NCBI GenBank assembly: GCA_030684755.1
Contig: JAUXXN010000163.1
Coordinates: 1 to 17,165 of the forward strand
DNA from: Hydrogenophaga sp.
Lineage (GTDB): Bacteria > Pseudomonadota > Gammaproteobacteria > Burkholderiales > Burkholderiaceae_C
Direction: 5' to 3'
DNA length: 17,165 nucleotides
Position numbers and translations under genes: made by a program. Under the pieces are notes generated by a model. That model ran no database searches. It was given only the letters and a program-made list of their open reading frames with translations, and had not been told where the DNA came from. Positions 14,801-17,165 of the stretch are shown in pieces (the first letter of the stretch is position 1; the number at the start of each line of letters is the position of its first letter).

Positions 14801-17165
14801 CTGATGCCCTTGCAGCGCGAACTGGTGCTGCTGCAAGCGCAGCACGCCGCCGACCAACCCGGCCACGAGGGCCCCACGGTGACCGGCCTGTACCTGCTGC
14901 GCGAAGACGCGCTGACTCCCGCGCAGATCGGCACGCTGCACGCCCTGGCGCGGGTGCGAATCAAGGCCAACGGCCAGCCGCTGGTGCCGCAAATTCAGGC
15001 TTGGAGCACCCAGCATGGCCTGCCCCTGTTGCCGCATTGGCACGGCGCCGCAGCCGTGCCAGTGCCTTGCGGGCAGCCACACGTGCCCGCCACACCCACC
15101 ACCGGGCGGTTCGTTCAAGACACCGGAGCCTTTGCCTTTGGCGTGGGCCGCGCCCAGCGCCCCAGCAAACCCTGGATCAACGTGCTGGCCAACCCCGGCT
15201 TGGGCACGCTGGTGACCGAGAGCGGCGCGGGCAACACCTGGGCGCTCAACAGCCGCCTGAACCAGCTCACCGCCTGGGCCAACGACCCGGTGGGCGACCC
15301 GCCCGCCGAATGGTTTTTGTTGCAAGACCGGCGCAGCGGCGAGGCTTGGAGCCTTGCACCCTCGGCCTGGGGCCACACCAAGGCGCTGTACCAGGTGGAG
15401 CACGGCCAGGGCTACACCCGCATCAGCCACCGCCATGGCCCGCTGGAGGTGGAACTGCGCTGGTGTGTGGACGCCCAGACAGCGGTGAAGCAGGTGAGCG
15501 TGCGGCTGGTGAACCACGGCACCCGCAAGGCCCACTTGCGCCTGACCGGCTTGGTGGAATGGATGATGGGCGAGAAACGCAGCGACCGCGCCACGCTGCA
15601 CACCCAGCCCTGCTACAGCGACCCCGCCAACACCGAGTTGCTGGGCCTGCTGTGCACCCAGACCGACGCCACACATGGCTTTGGCGGCGGCACTGCTTTT
15701 TTCTGCGAAGTACACACCGGCGCGCACGCCATCAATGGGCACCCCAGTGCCCAAAGCCAATGGCTCAGCGACGGCCTGGACTGGACCTGCGACCGGCGCG
15801 CATTTTTCAACCCGCTGGGACAGTTGGTGCTGCCCGAGCGGCTGGGCCAGCGCAGCGGCTACGGCCTAGACCCCTGCGCCGCCATCAGCCGCCTGATCAC
15901 CCTGCGCCCCGGCGCTAGCCGTGAACAGGTGTATTTGCTGGGCTACGCCGCCCACCCAGCGGCGGCCCAAGCGCTGGCGCAGCAGGCGGTGCGCACGGGG
16001 GCCGCAGAGCGCGAGCGCCACACCCGCGCACAGTGGGACGCGCTGCTGGGCGCCACCCAGGTCAGCACACCCGACCCGCTGCTGGACGTGCTGGTCAACC
16101 GCTGGCTGCTGTACCAAACCGTGTCGAGCCGCCTGTGGGCCAAGGCCGGGTTTTACCAAGCGGGGGGCGCCGTCGGTTTTCGCGACCAACTGCAAGACGC
16201 CATGGCTTTGGTGTGGGCGCAGCCCAGCATCTTGCGCGAGCACATCGTGCTCTGCGCCTCGCGCCAGTTCGAGGCGGGCGACGTGCAGCACTGGTGGCAC
16301 GCACCCGGTGGCGCGGGCGTGCGCACCCATTTTTCAGACGACCTGCTGTGGCTGCCCTTTGCCTGCACGCACTACCTGCGCAGCACCGGCGACACCGCGC
16401 TGCTGGACCAAGCCGTGCCTTTTCTGGATGGCCCGCCCGTGCCCGAAGGCGCTGAAGACGCCTACGACACCCCGCGCACCAGCGACACCACGGCCAGCGT
16501 GTACGAGCACGCCGCCCGCACCATCGACCACAGCCTGGCCGTGGGCGCACACGGCCTGCCGCTCATGGGCACCGGCGACTGGAACGACGGCATGAACCGC
16601 GTGGGCCACGAAGGCCGGGGCGAATCGGTTTGGCTGGCGTGGTTTCTGTGCGCCATCGTCACCGACTGGATACCCCTGGCGCGCCAGCGCGGCGAGCACC
16701 CGCGCGCCGAACGTTGGCAGACCGCTTTGCAAGGCTGGCGCACCGCGCTGGACACCGCCGCCTGGGACGGCGGTTGGTACCGCCGCGCCTTCTTTGACGA
16801 CGGCAGCCCCCTGGGTTCCGACACCCAAGCCGAAGCGCGCATCGACCTGATCGCGCAGGCTTGGTCGGTGCTGTCGGGGGTGTCTGGGTCCGAGCGTTGG
16901 CTGGAGCGCCAGCGCACGGCCATGGACGCGGTGGAGGCCCATCTGGTCGACCCAAAGGCGGGCCTGATCCAGCTGCTCACGCCGCCCATGGCCCACGCGA
17001 ACCCCAGCGCGGGCTATATCCAGGCCTACCCGGCTGGCGTGCGCGAAAACGGGGGCCAGTACGCGCACGCCGGGGTGTGGGCGCTGATGGCCGCTGCCCA
17101 AGTGGCGCGGCGCGAGCCCGGCCACACCTACGCCTGCAACACGCCCTACCGCTACTTCACCTACC
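8894..17165 (+). CDS. ndvB: Cyclic beta-1,2-glucan synthase (NdvB/ChvB type), 3' end outside window
   Basis: This frame is open for 2757 codons and runs off the edge; family members have about 2800-2900 residues, so roughly 100-150 are missing. The enzyme builds cyclic beta-1,2-glucan from UDP-glucose at the inner membrane for the periplasm. Order: N-terminal region (1-410); membrane helices near 415-435 and 450-470; GT84 transferase (about 480-820) with WIGWERKRGKLEQL, Asp639-Ser-Asp641 in LTLDSDTQLPPG, HDLLEG (Asp754, Glu757) and RLHRW (785-789); further helices near 827-870 and 955-995. Next comes the conserved WGISESAHAGRDH (from 1412) and MAHHQGMS (from 1508) region, LLSNGRY (from 1590), a second VTESGAGNTW repeat (about 2110), then GH94 phosphorylase with GDWNDGMNRVG (catalytic Asp2565), which in this family controls glucan length. 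The frame was checked at several distant motifs and stays constant. The ATG at 8894 has only a weak GAAG ribosome-binding site; 8951 is an alternative. The symbol is by family, not orthology. Confidence 0.9.
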   Translation, partial: MADHLLRARWAWVPQQIERMLDVRQGFALEPIRAEILGPTRLQEHGHSLALSQRAGKAAFGRATFYPRLQSNIRTLRASFHFIAGQAQDGQDLSPAAEWLLDNVHLIEDQLREIHEGLPASYYATLPVLQDAPLVGLPRIYGVAWAFVAHTDSAFDEALLVHFLNAYQDERVLTQGELWALPTTLRVVLVENLRRLADRLACHKAARALATLCAQRVLTLDLAAVQAMHKLMNRRGVGLVFLGHLAQGLATRHAATESESLVKIQAWLQQTVPDWEALQMQLHADQAADSLSVGNAVTALRLIGAADWPDTIARTSRVMRVMLASPVFVAEDDATRSATLHGIERLALRSGHGEETVAQVLLAAMSAASGPAGLAQHALAGAGRPALEQALGMGQRACAAVRLWRSASRRARTPGYLGALALGTVLLVAALLHGAGGTLGQPLTMASTWLGLLVGALMLLPASEAVGSVVNRLITESARPMHLPRFALDQGIPPTARVMVVVPALLSHPHAIAQAVHRLHLHYLANPEPCAQFALLSDWVDADSAEQASDAALLAQAQRLLSALNTQHPAAAGDAPRFLLLHRARSYSDTQRQWIGWERKRGKLEQLVAALASHTPSPFLDLGALSHMAPDTRYLLTLDSDTQLPPGRLRALVGVALHPENQPQLDASGQRVVQGYGILQPRVVAPLPAQARPTPWQWLMAGQQGIDPYSATTSDVYQDLFGEGSFTGKGLLHVATMHAVLGARLPNEQVLSHDLLEGALVRCGVVSDVTLIEPEPEHVDAAASRLHRWARGDWQLLPFLLQGQRWPLTPINRWKMWDNLRRSMVAPASLLLIGLSVAGHGLPLWSALALVLAAYAAGPTMGALAGCLPAHTHALGLRFARAGALDLLRALTGGLWQLALLPRQAVLFTDAAVRAIYRLAVSRRHLLEWTTADAAQTGLKTTLRATLVRHRSAPVTALVLLALLLGAPAANTPSALALALLALWGLAPLLVWLANRPWPTAAAAAHRFTHGTMDSNSHSAELSVPDHHLLHGVARDTWRLFERCVDAQNHHLPPDNLQTVPFEMVAHRTSPTNIGLYLLSTDCARQFGWIGTQDLLARLDATLATLRQMERHHGHFLNWYDTQSLQPLLPRYVSTVDSGNLSAHLLALAQACLALALDPLAPQASRQALHNSRTRLRPHEDPLRRLLHRADAPSATCRLLCAPTPAPGTPAFESFQTLLHQARAELDAVQPPHNPATVGTEPTGDDERVWLLGDHLAMLQSAHLDALAAHAGQAAQASARLLALAAELEQLAWAPDFRFLYHPRRHLLHIGYRVLEQQLDTSFYDLLASESRTTSLLAMAKGDVPVRHWSALGRPFFASGRLAVLRSWSGSMFEYLMPTLVLAEPKGSALHEAGRSALQAQMAFVRERGMPWGISESAHAGRDHTLAYQYAPQGVPNLALRTTPAAECVIAPYATALAAQIDPALACQNLRALTALAARGRYGFVEALDYTPERQSNGQGFTLVSTYMAHHQGMSIVALANVLLGGVAQRWGAANARMEAVAALLHERAPRDLARLQDHPQRPLPMAHRRSHDLTRTVVPGAQALEPTQLLSNGRYHVTLRANGAGWSRWGSTGITRWRDDALRDACGHFVYVRSGQGGAPVSLTSHPAPDPGATYQSRFQADRMCFEAHSPERHTRYTVWVSPEDDIEFRKVVFTNLGSQTVEVELVSCWEVTLASHAADEAHPAFSNLFVNADWLPEQQALRFERTPRLHTETTLQAVHFVADTEGEVLGLRCQTDRLAWLGRNHAPSQPRAHLVPVPGVAGVLPTGLDPVAALGVSLRVAPGAQASVTFATAASDDAATLLAVLDKYRQPSYVERASVMSATVAGIPSLSRRPRAEHLPALQALTTALVLTLPKPDLPASQRIAPACDRRLLWPLGISGDRPVLLVTAGVPEGLGLLRALVQALREWSRCGVACDLVVLSTEPQSYLMPLQRELVLLQAQHAADQPGHEGPTVTGLYLLREDALTPAQIGTLHALARVRIKANGQPLVPQIQAWSTQHGLPLLPHWHGAAAVPVPCGQPHVPATPTTGRFVQDTGAFAFGVGRAQRPSKPWINVLANPGLGTLVTESGAGNTWALNSRLNQLTAWANDPVGDPPAEWFLLQDRRSGEAWSLAPSAWGHTKALYQVEHGQGYTRISHRHGPLEVELRWCVDAQTAVKQVSVRLVNHGTRKAHLRLTGLVEWMMGEKRSDRATLHTQPCYSDPANTELLGLLCTQTDATHGFGGGTAFFCEVHTGAHAINGHPSAQSQWLSDGLDWTCDRRAFFNPLGQLVLPERLGQRSGYGLDPCAAISRLITLRPGASREQVYLLGYAAHPAAAQALAQQAVRTGAAERERHTRAQWDALLGATQVSTPDPLLDVLVNRWLLYQTVSSRLWAKAGFYQAGGAVGFRDQLQDAMALVWAQPSILREHIVLCASRQFEAGDVQHWWHAPGGAGVRTHFSDDLLWLPFACTHYLRSTGDTALLDQAVPFLDGPPVPEGAEDAYDTPRTSDTTASVYEHAARTIDHSLAVGAHGLPLMGTGDWNDGMNRVGHEGRGESVWLAWFLCAIVTDWIPLARQRGEHPRAERWQTALQGWRTALDTAAWDGGWYRRAFFDDGSPLGSDTQAEARIDLIAQAWSVLSGVSGSERWLERQRTAMDAVEAHLVDPKAGLIQLLTPPMAHANPSAGYIQAYPAGVRENGGQYAHAGVWALMAAAQVARREPGHTYACNTPYRYFTY

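Noticed and set aside
8894..17165. Possible frameshift or stop in the synthase, because many short open frames in other frames cover the region
   Set aside because: The reading frame from 8894 was checked at distant motifs (DSDTQLPP, WGISESAH, LLSNG, GDWNDGMN) and at the last codon; all lie in the same phase, so the gene is intact and only truncated by the window edge.

Overview
The window is GC-rich (roughly 65-70% by eye over most of its length) and looks chromosomal, from a betaproteobacterium, most likely a member of the Comamonadaceae (Hydrogenophaga/Rhodoferax/Acidovorax-like). That placement rests on codon use and on the gene set: a solitary ParB-fold 'plasmid replication/partition-related' protein, a BON / glycine-zipper / DUF883 / holin-family run, and a PAS hybrid kinase. 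It is an inference from recognition, not from a search. No rRNA, tRNA, CRISPR array or insertion sequence was seen.

Layout. (1) 1-536, minus: the N-terminal part of a DPPY-type DNA methyltransferase (type III Mod-like). Its base composition falls to about 50% GC, so it is probably part of a transferred restriction-modification locus running off the left edge. (2) 736-1215, minus: a hotdog thioesterase, facing away from a ParB-fold/HTH/coiled-coil protein at 1320-2144. (3) 2281-4293, plus: a compact envelope-stress cluster of six small genes: BON lipoprotein, glycine-zipper lipoprotein, DUF883 (ElaB/YqjD) protein, holin-family (YqjE-like) membrane protein, a protein in the YqjK position, and a 49-residue lmo0937-type membrane protein. 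(4) 4403-6915, plus: a PAS hybrid histidine kinase overlapping by ATGA a REC-PAS protein with no output domain. (5) 6935-8350, minus: a glycine-zipper surface lipoprotein, its rho-independent terminator, then an SDR oxidoreductase that converges on the kinase pair. (6) 8648-17165, plus: an 80-residue tail-anchored-looking protein, followed 3 nt later by a giant open frame of 2757 codons with no stop before the window edge. This is an NdvB/ChvB-type cyclic beta-1,2-glucan synthase with GT84 and GH94 domains.

How it fits together. Most of the window concerns the cell envelope and stress: periplasmic/outer-membrane lipoproteins, inner-membrane and ribosome-associated stress proteins, a sensory kinase pair, and an osmoregulated periplasmic glucan synthase. 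The most interesting unexplained signal is a family of four short imperfect palindromes with the shared core GCGTCTGTKCG, all in gene-free gaps at operon boundaries: one before and one after the BON-to-lmo0937 cluster, and an inverted pair in the divergent gap between the surface lipoprotein and the glucan-synthase operon. Two copies show a compensatory base-pair change in the stem, which suggests that the hairpin or dyad itself is maintained. It may be a shared operator or a REP-like element. Apart from that the window looks like ordinary, well-packed chromosome.
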